A DNA stretch of 64,000 bases from Bacteroidota bacterium (GCA_025361565.1 JANYKN010000089.1:1-64000); one strand, 5' to 3'; shown: positions 1 to 8,805, numbered from the stretch's first letter. Program-made: numbers and translations. The notes: generated by a model not told the origin, from the letters alone.

Positions 1-37
1 ATAATATCATTCTATAAAACAAAAAGATTCTTTAATT

Positions 38-60
38 TTACCACATAGTCACATAGTTTT
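38..60 (-). repeat. Dispersed intergenic repeat, copy 1
   Basis: The reverse complement reads AACTATGTGACTATGTGG followed by TAAA. A near-identical sequence lies at 18291-18312 on the plus strand, with one base different in the core. Both copies are intergenic. It belongs to a style of short CTATGTG-rich filler seen between genes in many Bacteroidota; that comparison is from memory. Confidence 0.5.
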
Positions 61-256
61 CTTACAGAACAATATAAATTAAGCAAGAATTGAAACTTAT
101 CAGTTTTGAGGATCAACCAGCAGGTAATAATTCAAAAGTTCAACTATTAATTCGCATTAGTAATAGAAAATCACGGATTCGACTTTGAATTTTAAAAAAG
201 TAGAGAAAGTTTTTCGCTATTTATCAATGAACACAACATTTTAAAACACCAAAGTT

Positions 257-286
257 TCAAATACACCAAAGATTTCTATTTTTGCT
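257..286 (+). promoter_or_regulatory. Possible promoter of the VWA-OmpA gene
   Basis: TATTTTTG at 279-286 matches the Bacteroidota -7 element TAnnTTTG. TTTC at 257-260 is a one-off match to the -33 TTTG, with an 18-bp spacer. This would give a leader of about 75 bases. AT-rich DNA produces such matches by chance. Confidence 0.35.
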
Positions 287-369
287 TGTTTTTTAGAAAT
301 GATTAAACCATTCCGCTTTCATGAAGTTGACGGATTTCTAATAATAATGAACCAATAAATACATTATTC

Positions 370-1764
370 ATGTTAAAATCAATACAAACAACAATTATTC
401 TATTTTTAGTAGCAGCGATTATTTCTTCTTGCACCACTACAAAAAAGACCAAATCTGTTATTCAAGTAAAGGAAACACTACTAGAACTGGATGCCAAAGC
501 CCCGGTCGGTTATAAACCCAATTATGTTAGTAATGTTGAAATTTTCCGCATCGATACAGCTATTCATTATACTACCAAAGTGTTAAATACTGAAGTTAAA
601 AACGGGAAAGTCCGTATTTACTTTAATATTACCGACGATAAAGGCAAAGCTTATGTTTATGCCAATCAGGATAAATTCAACAAAGTATGGTGCCAGATTC
701 AGGAAAAATCAAACACGGAGGTATTCCCAATCAAAAATTATCAGATCTTTCATTCAACTGAACACGACACCATTTCCAATGCATTTGCTTTTGTATTGGA
801 CCAAAGCGGATCAATGGGCGATTTGCGTGTTTTAACAGTTCAAAACGCCTTATCAAACCTCCTTACCACCGACAGAAAAATGGAAGATGGTGCTGCAGTA
901 ATCAAATACGACAATCACATAGTTCTTGAAGTTCCACTAACCAAGGATGATAATGCTTTAATGTCGCAATTAAAGGTAAATGGCATAGTGGAATATGGTG
1001 GTACAACTGCAATAAATGATGGCCTGAGTAAAGCAATTGATGTTTTGGATGCAAATAATACATACTCAAATAAATCTGTCATTATTTATACCGATGGAAT
1101 TGATAATGCTTCTAAAATGAGCCAAAACGAAGTAATTTTAAAAGCAAAATCAAAAGGAATTAAAGTTTTTGCCATTGATTTTGGAACCAATACCGATCCA
1201 AAATATATGAGCCAAATTGCAACTCAAACAGGTGGATGTTATTATCACATTTATAATACAAGTGAATTTAACCAGGTTTTCATTGATATATACAAAAGGA
1301 TGAAAAATGTATATATTTTTGAATATACGCCAACCATTTTTGGGCACTCACAATTTAAATTGGTTTTGTGCAACAACAGCAAAAAAATTGAAATGATCGA
1401 TTCAATTGATAACGAAGCTGCAAAAGGCAATTTTATACTTGTCAATATTAAATTCGATGCCAATAAAAGCAACATTAAAAAGGCATATAATCCTGAAATT
1501 GAAAAGCTTGTAAGCATAATGAAAAAAAAACCAACATTGAAATTTCAGATACAAGCCCATACCGATGATGTTGGTGATGCAAAAGCCAACCTAAACCTAT
1601 CGCAAAAAAGGGCGGATGCTATTAAAACCGAATTGATTAAAAAAGGAATTGACAAAACGCGGATTTCTGCAAAGGGTTTTGGTGAATCGGCCCCCATTGC
1701 TGATAATAAAACAAAAGAAGGAAAATCGCAGAACAGGAGAATTGAATTTGTTGTTGTGGAATGA
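370..1764 (+). CDS. Lipoprotein with von Willebrand A and OmpA-like domains
   Basis: The N-terminus is a lipoprotein signal with a lipobox ending at Cys21, so the protein is probably anchored to a membrane facing the periplasm. A von Willebrand A domain occupies roughly residues 135-310 and keeps the metal-ion site: Asp144-x-Ser-x-Ser148, Thr212 and Asp242. The last ~105 residues are an OmpA-like peptidoglycan-binding domain, with the typical NIKFDANKSNI strand and an NRRIEFVV end. A protein that holds peptidoglycan and binds a partner through a metal-dependent A domain fits a cell-envelope scaffold role; the partner is unknown. It stands alone and the next gene is 300 bases away. Family assignment is firm, function is inferred. 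Confidence 0.85.
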   Translation: MLKSIQTTIILFLVAAIISSCTTTKKTKSVIQVKETLLELDAKAPVGYKPNYVSNVEIFRIDTAIHYTTKVLNTEVKNGKVRIYFNITDDKGKAYVYANQDKFNKVWCQIQEKSNTEVFPIKNYQIFHSTEHDTISNAFAFVLDQSGSMGDLRVLTVQNALSNLLTTDRKMEDGAAVIKYDNHIVLEVPLTKDDNALMSQLKVNGIVEYGGTTAINDGLSKAIDVLDANNTYSNKSVIIYTDGIDNASKMSQNEVILKAKSKGIKVFAIDFGTNTDPKYMSQIATQTGGCYYHIYNTSEFNQVFIDIYKRMKNVYIFEYTPTIFGHSQFKLVLCNNSKKIEMIDSIDNEAAKGNFILVNIKFDANKSNIKKAYNPEIEKLVSIMKKKPTLKFQIQAHTDDVGDAKANLNLSQKRADAIKTELIKKGIDKTRISAKGFGESAPIADNKTKEGKSQNRRIEFVVVE

Positions 1765-1810
1765 TGGAACAGTTACTTGTTTTGCAAAGTTAAGGACTTT
1801 AATACTGACC

Positions 1811-1920
1811 GTCACTGCGAGTAAAGCGAAGCAGTCTCAGTCAATAACCAATATAGCCATTTTATACCAACTGGCCGCAAAACGAATTGCTAAGGATTGC
1901 TCAGCTCCACTTGCAATGAT
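1811..1920. repeat. Imperfect long inverted repeat of the GTCATTGCGAG type
   Basis: The left arm at 1811-1838 reads GTCACTGCGAGTAAAGCGAA and onward. The right arm at about 1891-1920, reverse-complemented, reads ATCATTGCAAGTGGAGCTGA and onward. About two thirds of the bases match, giving a long imperfect hairpin. It resembles the widely dispersed intergenic repeat with consensus near CGTCATTGCGAGCGAAGCGA, seen in Bacteroidota and other phyla. It fills the 303-bp gap between the lipoprotein gene and the SDR gene; nothing else is seen there. Confidence 0.55.
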
Positions 1921-2067
1921 ATTGGTCTGGAATCTTTCAATTGACCTTTTAGTGTTGACATATAGTGCAGTTTTCATATCACAAACCACCAGGCTAAAAC
2001 AATTTATCTTGAATACTTCATTAATAATTACTATCATTGAATCATCAAATTATCAAATTTTAAGACG

Positions 2068-2868
2068 ATGATGGCATTAAAACAAAAATATGGACTGCTA
2101 GCATTGGTTGCAGGAGCTTCCGAAGGAATCGGGGCTGCTTTCTCCCATTATCTTGCAGCTGCAGGAATGGATCTTATACTTGTAGCCAGACGAAAGGAAC
2201 CATTGGAACAATTGGCTGCTTTGCTAAGAAATAAATACCTGATAAATGTAGAATGTATCAATTGTGATTTGTCTGAAAATAATGCAGCACAAACAATAAA
2301 AGAAGCCATAAATGACAAAGAAATCAATTTGTTGGTATATAATGCAGCCCTTTCATACATTGGTCGTTTTGAACAAAACAGCATTGAATATCACAACAAA
2401 ATAGCATACACCAATATGATTACTCCAATGAACATGCTCCATATTTTTGGAGAATCTATGCTTAATAATGGGAGTGGTGCACTGATTATCATGGCTTCTT
2501 TGGCGGGATTTCAAGGAAGTGGATATTTGGCTACTTATGCTGCAACAAAAGCTTTTAGCAGGGTTTTAGCAGAAAGTCTATGGTACGAATGGAAAAATCG
2601 TGGAGTGGATGTTATTGCTTGTTGTGCCGGTGCCACTTCTACCCAAAATTTTATCGACACAAATCCTGAAAAAGCAGGTTTCTTTGCACCAAGGGTTCAA
2701 ACTCCCGAAGAAGTTGTAGAAGAATGTATGAACCATTTAGGAAAAAAACCATCGTTTGTTACAGGCCGTGGAAATAAGATTGCAAGTTTTATTATGCAAA
2801 AATTATTGCCACGTAAAATGGCCATCAACATTATGGGCGATAATACCAAAAAAATGTATAGATTGTAG
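2068..2868 (+). CDS. Short-chain dehydrogenase/reductase (SDR)
   Basis: This is a classical 266-residue SDR, a soluble NAD(P)-dependent oxidoreductase with a Rossmann fold. The cofactor glycine motif is AGASEGIG at residues 15-22, the structural NAA motif is at 92-94, and the catalytic set is Ser144, Tyr157 and Lys161. Two adjacent ATG codons (2068 and 2071) can start it. The C-terminal ~60 residues look like the membrane-associated SDR group that includes 3-ketosteroid and 3-ketoacyl-CoA reductases, so a lipid substrate is plausible. It is convergent with a sterol-reductase homolog 30 bases away, which hints at lipid or isoprenoid chemistry. The substrate cannot be read from the sequence. 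Confidence 0.85.
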   Translation: MMALKQKYGLLALVAGASEGIGAAFSHYLAAAGMDLILVARRKEPLEQLAALLRNKYLINVECINCDLSENNAAQTIKEAINDKEINLLVYNAALSYIGRFEQNSIEYHNKIAYTNMITPMNMLHIFGESMLNNGSGALIIMASLAGFQGSGYLATYAATKAFSRVLAESLWYEWKNRGVDVIACCAGATSTQNFIDTNPEKAGFFAPRVQTPEEVVEECMNHLGKKPSFVTGRGNKIASFIMQKLLPRKMAINIMGDNTKKMYRL

Positions 2869-2898
2869 ACTTGACTAACTTCAAACAATTTGTAATAC

Positions 2899-3984
2899 CT
2901 AATAAACAAAAGGAATAATCCTGTAAGGAACTTTTTTAATATATTGCTCCCAAAGCGTTCCGTATTTTATAGCACATCGCTTATCATCATCCAATTGTCG
3001 GGCTCCCAGAAGAAGAACATAGTACAAAGGATAGAGCCACGGCCAAACCAGGAACGGATGTCCCACACAAAGTACAATACCAATGGCCATTCCTATTTCT
3101 CCCAAATAATTAATATGTCTGCTTAATCCCCAAAAACCATTTACCAATAAAGTTCTGTTCCCATCTGTAATTGATTGGGGTCTTATCCCTAAAAAAGGTC
3201 TTTGTGAATCTTTTTTAAAAAAGTACTTTTGTAAATTAGCTCCCCGCGACAAACTCCAGCTGCCAAAGAATATCAAGCCATAAATTAACAATAAGTATGT
3301 GGGAGTTTGTGCATTCTCTAATTCTACCGTTGACCATAAGGGAATTGAATAGAAAAAAGGATAAAATGCGATACATCCCCATCCAAGCTTAAAACCGACT
3401 CTTTCTGCTACAAAATCGTACGTATAAAGATGTACTTCCTCAAAGGTAAGATAATCCAAGATGAAAAAAGTGAGTAGGGCAGTGGCCATATAAATGCCAT
3501 GAGAAGCCTTGTCTCCAAACAAGATATAATGTTCAGCCGCAAAGCTTAGTATATTAAGTTCCAACATGATGGCACCAACCAAATAAAGCCACATTTTGGC
3601 ATCTATTCTTCCACCCCAAAGCTGTGGATTCTCCAATCTTCCTAAAAAGAAATCGGCCAAAAAATACTTTTTAACCGCAGCATGTGGCAAAACCATAGAA
3701 AATGAAAAAATCAAGCCAAAGGTAACCGCTCCAGCAAGCATATACCACCTAAATGTATAAAACCAATTCCATGGCATTAGACCGAAATAGCTTATTAAAA
3801 TCCATGTAAAAATCACGGTGAAAAGTACCAATAGTCCATTTAACCTGTACTTAAGTTTTTCATTGGAATCTTTCTTGTTTACATAACCTACAACCCAATG
3901 GCCGGGCATTACGGCATTTAATATAAAAATGAAGACGTATACCATTGTAGGCATTAAAAATCCAATTAGTTTTTCCATTTCCAT
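2899..3984 (-). CDS. ERG4/ERG24-family sterol reductase homolog (membrane protein)
   Basis: The 361-residue protein is polytopic, with about nine or ten hydrophobic segments. Near the C-terminus (around 276-295) it has the family signature region, GFWGLSRHINYLGE, corresponding to the G-W-G-hR-H-x-N-Y-hG-D/E block of C14 and C24(28) sterol reductases. It ends with YIKKVPYRIIPFVY, matching the family's R-V-P-Y-R-I-I-P terminus. Acidic DDDKR precedes it. These enzymes use NADPH to reduce double bonds in sterol rings or side chains inside membranes. Bacterial homologs exist but are uncommon in Bacteroidota. No squalene monooxygenase, oxidosqualene cyclase or CYP51 is in the window, so the true substrate may be another polycyclic or isoprenoid lipid. 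Family call is strong, reaction is inferred. Confidence 0.82.
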   Translation of the reverse strand: MEMEKLIGFLMPTMVYVFIFILNAVMPGHWVVGYVNKKDSNEKLKYRLNGLLVLFTVIFTWILISYFGLMPWNWFYTFRWYMLAGAVTFGLIFSFSMVLPHAAVKKYFLADFFLGRLENPQLWGGRIDAKMWLYLVGAIMLELNILSFAAEHYILFGDKASHGIYMATALLTFFILDYLTFEEVHLYTYDFVAERVGFKLGWGCIAFYPFFYSIPLWSTVELENAQTPTYLLLIYGLIFFGSWSLSRGANLQKYFFKKDSQRPFLGIRPQSITDGNRTLLVNGFWGLSRHINYLGEIGMAIGIVLCVGHPFLVWPWLYPLYYVLLLGARQLDDDKRCAIKYGTLWEQYIKKVPYRIIPFVY

Positions 3985-4104
3985 TGCTTTATTGATTGGT
4001 GAAATTAATAAAAAAGCAGAATTTATTCCGTTACTCTTTATTAGTATTGATATTGGTTTTTCAAGAGTATTTTAATTGAATAAAGAAATTATCCGAAAGA
4101 TTAT

Positions 4105-4536
4105 TCACAACCATTCTGCTTCAATGCCCTTGCTTTTGAATTTTTCTAAAATGCTTTGATCTTCATCATAAAACAAAGTAACTTTCTTTAGATTCGGGAA
4201 ATGAACCGCATCATCAGCTATTTTGATATTAAAAGCATCATCTTCACCATCCCAGAAAGGACAAACTTGTAAATAAATTTCATCTCCACCATCAGTACAC
4301 AGCTCTTCAATATTTTTGGCCAACTCTTCGGAGATTTCAAAATCTTCGAAATATTTCAATACTTCCGGAATGGGATCATATCCCTCTTCATCAATATCAA
4401 TTTTGCGTTTATTGTAGCTTTCTACAAATTCATATACATCAAACTCAGGTTCTATGAGGCACTGATTATACATTAATTCCTGGATAACTGCTAATTTGAA
4501 ATTCAGATCTTTAAATTTTATAGCTTGATTTTTCAT
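4105..4536 (-). CDS. Conserved acidic protein of unknown function (possibly DUF6892)
   Basis: This 143-residue soluble, acidic protein has no signal peptide or membrane segment. The N-terminal part (FKDLNFKLAVIQELMY) resembles a family I recall as DUF6892, though I could not check that. The C-terminal part (residues ~85-143) alternates beta-type stretches such as KKVTLFYDEDQS and a helix, and looks like a leucine-rich-repeat-like or immunity-type fold. Proteins of this style often sit in cytoplasmic immunity or housekeeping contexts, but no toxin gene is adjacent here. Function is not assigned. Confidence 0.6.
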   Translation of the reverse strand: MKNQAIKFKDLNFKLAVIQELMYNQCLIEPEFDVYEFVESYNKRKIDIDEEGYDPIPEVLKYFEDFEISEELAKNIEELCTDGGDEIYLQVCPFWDGEDDAFNIKIADDAVHFPNLKKVTLFYDEDQSILEKFKSKGIEAEWL

Positions 4537-4661
4537 GCATCAATTGGTTTTATTTTTGTTGCTAAAATACTGTTTATTGTTCTTTTTTATGAATCTAATT
4601 TATGGGTATAAATAGAATCTTTTTCATTCTTTAATCCTCATTAATCTTTGGATTTGTTAAG

Positions 4662-4707
4662 CTCAGGCTCCTGCCTGAGTTGTTTCTATTCTTTAAGGCT
4701 TTGCCTT
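4662..4707. repeat. Double-hairpin intergenic element, copy A
   Basis: Two hairpins follow each other: CTCAGGC-TCCT-GCCTGAG at 4662-4679, then AAGGC-TTT-GCCTT at 4695-4707, with a 15-base spacer. A second copy with the same architecture, order and orientation lies at 6477-6523. The two copies bracket the radical SAM gene. Confidence 0.65.
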
Positions 4708-4748
4708 TCATGTACATTCAACAATCATTTATAACAAAAAAACAACCT

Positions 4749-6398
4749 TTAATTGCTAAAAATAAGTTCAGGTTTATTCACCCCATCATACTGAACAACA
4801 AGCAAATCATCTGAAAATTCAACCACGTTTTCATTCAAGAATTTTTCCAACTTAAATTGGATAGGAATAATAACATATCTGTATTTATTGTAATTCAAAT
4901 GAAGTTTTTCAAGAATTTTGTATTTCACACCTTTATCTATTTCATCAATAAATTGGTTTTTTGGCTTCACTTTATATTGCAAATAATAATCGAGTGCAAT
5001 TAGGCTTGAAATTACTTTATTTTCAGGATAATACAGACCTGAGAATTCGTAAATATTGGTGTAGATTTCAAGTAAATCGTATTTTCGAAATCCTGTTTTT
5101 GTTTCAAAATATATTCCCAAACCATATAAAAAGTCAAAGATGGAATCATTCAAAGCTACATATTTCAATGTATGTAAAGTTCTTTTTTTGTTCCAGTAAA
5201 TTTCAAGTGCATGTTCAACTATAGTAATTTTTTGAAGTTCATTTGCCGATAAATAATGGCTTTCAATAATTTGGTAGGGTGGTTGTGCATCGAATTGATA
5301 ACCATGCTCCTTGTAGTTATCACGTATTGGAGTTCCTTTTAGGAATTTTAAAAATCCAAATTGTAATTCGGGGGCAAAGAGCTTAAAAACTTCTTCGAAA
5401 CTGTATTTTATATCCTCCCAATAATCGTGTGGTAATCCAACAATTAAATCGAGATGGATTTCAATTTTATCCGATATTTCCTGGATGAATTTACTGATAT
5501 TCTCAAAATTCTGTTTTCGCTTTATTTCGTTGTTCGATTTTATATTTAATGTTTGAATACCAATTTCAAAGCGAAAAATGCCTTTTGGCACATGGATGTT
5601 GATAAATTCAATAATCTCGGGTTGAAGGATATCCGCTTTAATTTCGAATTGAAATATATTTCCGGGTTTGTAATTTTTGAGAATAAATTTAAAAATGGAA
5701 ATGGCAAAATTAGGATTTGCATTAAAAGTGCGGTCCAAAAACTTAATAATCCTTCCTTTTTCCATCAAATACAAAAGATTGGAATGGATGGTTTCAACAG
5801 GTAAATTACGTAATTTATTTTGTAAGCCGGCCAGACAAAATTCGCAGGTGTGCGGGCAACCTCGGGAAGCTTCAATATAACATATTTTATTTTTCAGCTC
5901 CTCTTCTGGTTCATTAATATATGGATTTATATTACTTAGCTGTTGAAGATTGAATATTTCGCAACCCTTGTTATGAATCACTGTACCATTTTTTTTCCAA
6001 ATCAAATCAGGTACTTGATCAATATTAGGATAAGAGCTTAAAAGCGATGAAAATGGAATTTCACCTTCATTTAAAATAATAAAATCAATTTCATTAAAAC
6101 CGATCAGTTCCTGCCAATCGTAGGAAACTTCCGGACCACCCATTAAAATCTTGCATTCGGGATTTAAATGTTTGATTTTTTGTGCAACTTCCAGAATTTG
6201 AGTAATATTCCAGATATAACAGCTAAATGCAACCAACTCATAATTGGCACAATAATCAGCAATATCAATCGAACTATCCTTATTGATAAACTCCTTCCAA
6301 CTCAAACTTTCAAAGTTTTTATTCAATTCGAATAATAACCTGATAGCAAGGTTTTGGTGAATATATTTTGAATTTATTGTACTTAATAAAACTTTCAT
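4749..6398 (-). CDS. B12-binding-domain radical SAM protein (DUF4080 type)
   Basis: The protein has 549 residues. The first ~140 form a cobalamin-binding-like Rossmann domain that starts MKVLLSTINSKYIHQNLAIR, typical of this family, and contains LMGGPEVSY. The radical SAM cluster motif is Cys181-x3-Cys185-x2-Cys188 (RGCPHTCEFC), followed by a TIM-barrel region with QFEIKADIL and the downstream LIVGLPHD motif. The C-terminal ~180 residues match the position of the DUF4080 domain. Such proteins carry a 4Fe-4S cluster, use S-adenosylmethionine and probably cobalamin, and their substrates are mostly unknown. It stands alone, between two copies of the same double-hairpin repeat. Confidence 0.88.
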   Translation of the reverse strand: MKVLLSTINSKYIHQNLAIRLLFELNKNFESLSWKEFINKDSSIDIADYCANYELVAFSCYIWNITQILEVAQKIKHLNPECKILMGGPEVSYDWQELIGFNEIDFIILNEGEIPFSSLLSSYPNIDQVPDLIWKKNGTVIHNKGCEIFNLQQLSNINPYINEPEEELKNKICYIEASRGCPHTCEFCLAGLQNKLRNLPVETIHSNLLYLMEKGRIIKFLDRTFNANPNFAISIFKFILKNYKPGNIFQFEIKADILQPEIIEFINIHVPKGIFRFEIGIQTLNIKSNNEIKRKQNFENISKFIQEISDKIEIHLDLIVGLPHDYWEDIKYSFEEVFKLFAPELQFGFLKFLKGTPIRDNYKEHGYQFDAQPPYQIIESHYLSANELQKITIVEHALEIYWNKKRTLHTLKYVALNDSIFDFLYGLGIYFETKTGFRKYDLLEIYTNIYEFSGLYYPENKVISSLIALDYYLQYKVKPKNQFIDEIDKGVKYKILEKLHLNYNKYRYVIIPIQFKLEKFLNENVVEFSDDLLVVQYDGVNKPELIFSN

Positions 6399-6410
6399 CT
6401 ATCGATTTAT

Positions 6411-6450
6411 AAACAAAAATACCTTTCGGATTTTAAAACCAGAAAGGTAT
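6411..6450 (-). terminator. Rho-independent terminator of the serine hydrolase gene
   Basis: On the minus strand, ATACCTTTC pairs with GAAAGGTAT (plus positions 6442-6450 and 6419-6427) around a 14-base loop, followed by TTTTTGTTT. It lies downstream of the hydrolase gene that ends at 6548 and directly upstream of the radical SAM start at 6398, so it could also separate the two transcripts. Confidence 0.6.
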
Positions 6451-6476
6451 AATAAAGTTGCAATACCTTGGTTTGG

Positions 6477-6523
6477 CTTAGGCCTTGCCTAAGTCATTCA
6501 TATCTTAATAGGCTTATGCCTAT
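6477..6523. repeat. Double-hairpin intergenic element, copy B
   Basis: CTTAGGC-CTT-GCCTAAG at 6477-6493 is followed after 14 bases by ATAGGC-TTAT-GCCTAT at 6508-6523. Order, spacing and the bases around the stems parallel copy A at 4662-4707. Stem bases have changed in pairs between the copies (CTCAGGC/GCCTGAG against CTTAGGC/GCCTAAG), so pairing is conserved. Confidence 0.65.
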
Positions 6524-6547
6524 ATTTATCCTGTTAAATAATTTAAG

Positions 6548-7903
6548 CTACAACGTATTTATGATATCTTTCAATAACCTGTCGCAATCCATTCCTCCTT
6601 TTGAAAGGGGTGAATATCCCAAAACAACAACTACCAATTTTTGCGTTGGCAGGATAAAAATGCGCTGTCCATCATGCCCATCACAAAAGTACATATTTTC
6701 AGGCACTGAAGGAAATGTCTTCGCTTTGTTTAGCCAGAAAAGTGAACCATATTCCCCTTTACTTGCAGATGCTCCAGAAGTTGTATATTTCACCCAGCCT
6801 TCGGGCAGAATTCGTTCTCCGTTAAACATACCATCATTCTGATATAATAACCCAAATCGGGCATAATCGCGGGCAGTGGCATATAAGTATGAAGAACCTA
6901 CCATCAAACCTGTTGGATCAACTTCAAAAATAGCATCAGGCATTCCTGTTTTATTAAAAAGTTCAGTTTGTGCAAATGCATAATATAAAGAATCATTACC
7001 AAATTGTTTTCGAATCAGGTAGCTTACAATATTTGCTGTTCCTGATGAGTAGTACCAAAAAGTTCCGACAGGATATTTTAAGGGTTGATCAAAAGCATAA
7101 CGACTCATGTCATTCTCACAATGTAGCATCACATTTACGGAAGATCTGTTTCCATAATCTTCATTCCAGTATAAACCACTCTGCATCTGTAAAAGGTCAT
7201 TAATAGTAATCTTACTTCTATCATCACTTTTCCATTCTTCGATGCCGACCGGTTGATCAATTTTCCATTTCCCTTGGCGGACAAGAATACCAGCCATTGC
7301 ATTTGTAAAGCTCTTAGCCATTGACCAACTCAGTAATTTTGTCTTTTTATTAAATTTTGGTTTATATGCTTCAACCACCGGTGTACCATTGTGAAGTACT
7401 ATAAAAGCAAAAGCATTACCATGATAGCTGCTACTATCTCTCATCAATTCTTTTGAAATAACTCCCAGAGCCACTTTATCTATACCTGTAGCGCTATCAG
7501 TAACTACATCGCCAAGTGGCCAATTAATTGTGTCCTGGGAATATACAGAATTTTTATTGACAGGAAAAGTTATTTTACGTAATGCCTCTTCCGAAATTCC
7601 CCTTATAAGTGTTGTGCCGAAACCTTCCCTGTATATGGCCTTAGAGCTACTCCATAGAAAATGGCTTGTTACACTTTTTTCAATTGTGTCAACTTCATTA
7701 CTTGTATATTTTATAAAGGAGAAATTCAGGTCAACTGCCTCAACATCTTTAGCGTCCCTACCTGAAATAAAAACGGCAGAACAAAGGTTTTTGGCTGCAT
7801 ATCCTGTAATGATCGGAAGCAGTGAGTTTAAATATATTACACCGCCAATAATTGCAACAACAAGGAGTGTTAAAATTCCGTAGATTATTCTTTTTCGAGT
7901 CAT
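6548..7903 (-). CDS. Beta-lactamase-family serine hydrolase
   Basis: The 451-residue protein starts with a single hydrophobic segment (residues ~6-27), so it is membrane-anchored or exported with the domain in the periplasm. The serine hydrolase domain keeps the class C / DD-peptidase elements: Ser194-x-x-Lys197 (SMAK), Tyr285-Ser-Ser as the YxS motif, and a GHDGQ region near residue 408 in place of KTG. This family includes esterases, D-aminopeptidases and 6-aminohexanoate-dimer hydrolase (NylB). The GHDG variant points to an esterase or amidase more than a true beta-lactamase. It is a single gene with its own terminator; the substrate is unknown. Confidence 0.85.
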   Translation of the reverse strand: MTRKRIIYGILTLLVVAIIGGVIYLNSLLPIITGYAAKNLCSAVFISGRDAKDVEAVDLNFSFIKYTSNEVDTIEKSVTSHFLWSSSKAIYREGFGTTLIRGISEEALRKITFPVNKNSVYSQDTINWPLGDVVTDSATGIDKVALGVISKELMRDSSSYHGNAFAFIVLHNGTPVVEAYKPKFNKKTKLLSWSMAKSFTNAMAGILVRQGKWKIDQPVGIEEWKSDDRSKITINDLLQMQSGLYWNEDYGNRSSVNVMLHCENDMSRYAFDQPLKYPVGTFWYYSSGTANIVSYLIRKQFGNDSLYYAFAQTELFNKTGMPDAIFEVDPTGLMVGSSYLYATARDYARFGLLYQNDGMFNGERILPEGWVKYTTSGASASKGEYGSLFWLNKAKTFPSVPENMYFCDGHDGQRIFILPTQKLVVVVLGYSPLSKGGMDCDRLLKDIINTL

Positions 7904-8096
7904 GTCGCGATAGATTAAGTTATGGTCATTATTCTTTAGGCTTTTATCCTTATTATCAGGATAATCAAAAGTATTAAAACTAAGCCAAAAAACAAGTGAA
8001 AAAGGAAATATGACTCAGGATTAAATGGATCTTAACAATGAAATCACTGCAGGTAGAGTTGTCCTCATATTAATCAATTATCTTTATTCTATTTCG

Positions 8097-8158
8097 AATT
8101 TCGTTTGATGAGCGCAGTCGAATCACTAATTTCGTTTGCTGAGCTCAGTCGAAGCACC
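8097..8158. repeat. 31-bp tandem duplication with GAGCGCAGTCGAA core
   Basis: Two head-to-tail copies, 8097-8127 and 8128-8158, each start AATTTCGTTTG and contain the GAGC(G/T)CAGTCGAA core. They differ at a few positions. The core is the common CTTCGACTGCGCTCAG-type intergenic repeat of Bacteroidota, seen here in reverse. The tandem pair lies just downstream of the AlaX-like gene. Confidence 0.65.
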
Positions 8159-8168
8159 AATTTCTAAT

Positions 8169-8618
8169 TTAAACTCCACACAACTTATACCTAATTCTCA
8201 ATACACCACCATCAAAACTGGTTGTTGAAATATTAAAAATACCAATTTCGGACGTGTTTTTTACGTGCGCTCCACTGCAAAGGCAAGTATCATAATCTCC
8301 CACTTTTATTATCCGCAATGTATCGCCAGCTTGTTCCGGCAATTTATCAAGTTTAAATTTATTTACAGCATCTTGTCGGTTCATAAATTCTTCATTTACC
8401 TCTAAATGCATGGATATTATTTCATTTACTTTTTGATTGATTGTAGCTATTTCATTTTCGCTTAACGTCCTGTTAAAATGATAATCGCACTTTGATTTTT
8501 GGCGTTCTATATGATTGCTGAATGAACGATCAATTCCAAACATTCTCACCATGGTTTGGTTGAGAATATGCTCTGCTGTATGCATGGGAGCATGATAATT
8601 TTTTTGATTCTCTATCAT
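8169..8618 (-). CDS. AlaX-like alanyl-tRNA editing-domain protein
   Basis: The 149-residue protein is a free-standing second-additional-domain (SAD) fold as found in AlaRS and ThrRS editing sites. Both zinc-binding motifs are intact: His13-x3-His17 (HTAEH) and Cys114-x3-His118 (CSGAH). Proteins of this type hydrolyse mischarged Ser- or Gly-tRNA(Ala) in trans in the cytoplasm. The short length matches the AlaX-S class, which lacks the glycine-rich linker. No synthetase gene is adjacent. Confidence 0.85.
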   Translation of the reverse strand: MIENQKNYHAPMHTAEHILNQTMVRMFGIDRSFSNHIERQKSKCDYHFNRTLSENEIATINQKVNEIISMHLEVNEEFMNRQDAVNKFKLDKLPEQAGDTLRIIKVGDYDTCLCSGAHVKNTSEIGIFNISTTSFDGGVLRIRYKLCGV

Positions 8619-8805
8619 AATGAATCTTGATTTATAAACAAAAACTTAGATTCAAAGATAGAAATTCTTTAAAATAATTGATCGGGAAGTTTGCATTGTA
8701 ATATTGGCAAGAAAATGTTTAATGATTTGAAATTATTAGGTTTTCTTCTGCGGGCACAATTTTCCACTTATGCTTATTGTCGGATTCCAAATATTCATTT
8801 GGCAT

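Larger units (their letters stand above)
1..369. other. Non-coding left edge of the window
   Basis: No open frame with protein-like composition is visible in either strand. The stretch holds one copy of a dispersed intergenic repeat at 38-60 and a possible promoter at 257-286 for the gene starting at 370. Nothing else is recognised. Confidence 0.6.

Noticed and set aside
1649-2071. 140-codon plus-strand frame overlapping the VWA-OmpA gene end
   Set aside because: It is in another frame of the OmpA domain and continues into the intergenic repeat; it has no protein-like features.
4662-6523. Radical SAM gene as a composite mobile element
   Set aside because: The flanking repeats are short hairpins, not insertion-sequence ends, and there is no transposase or target duplication.
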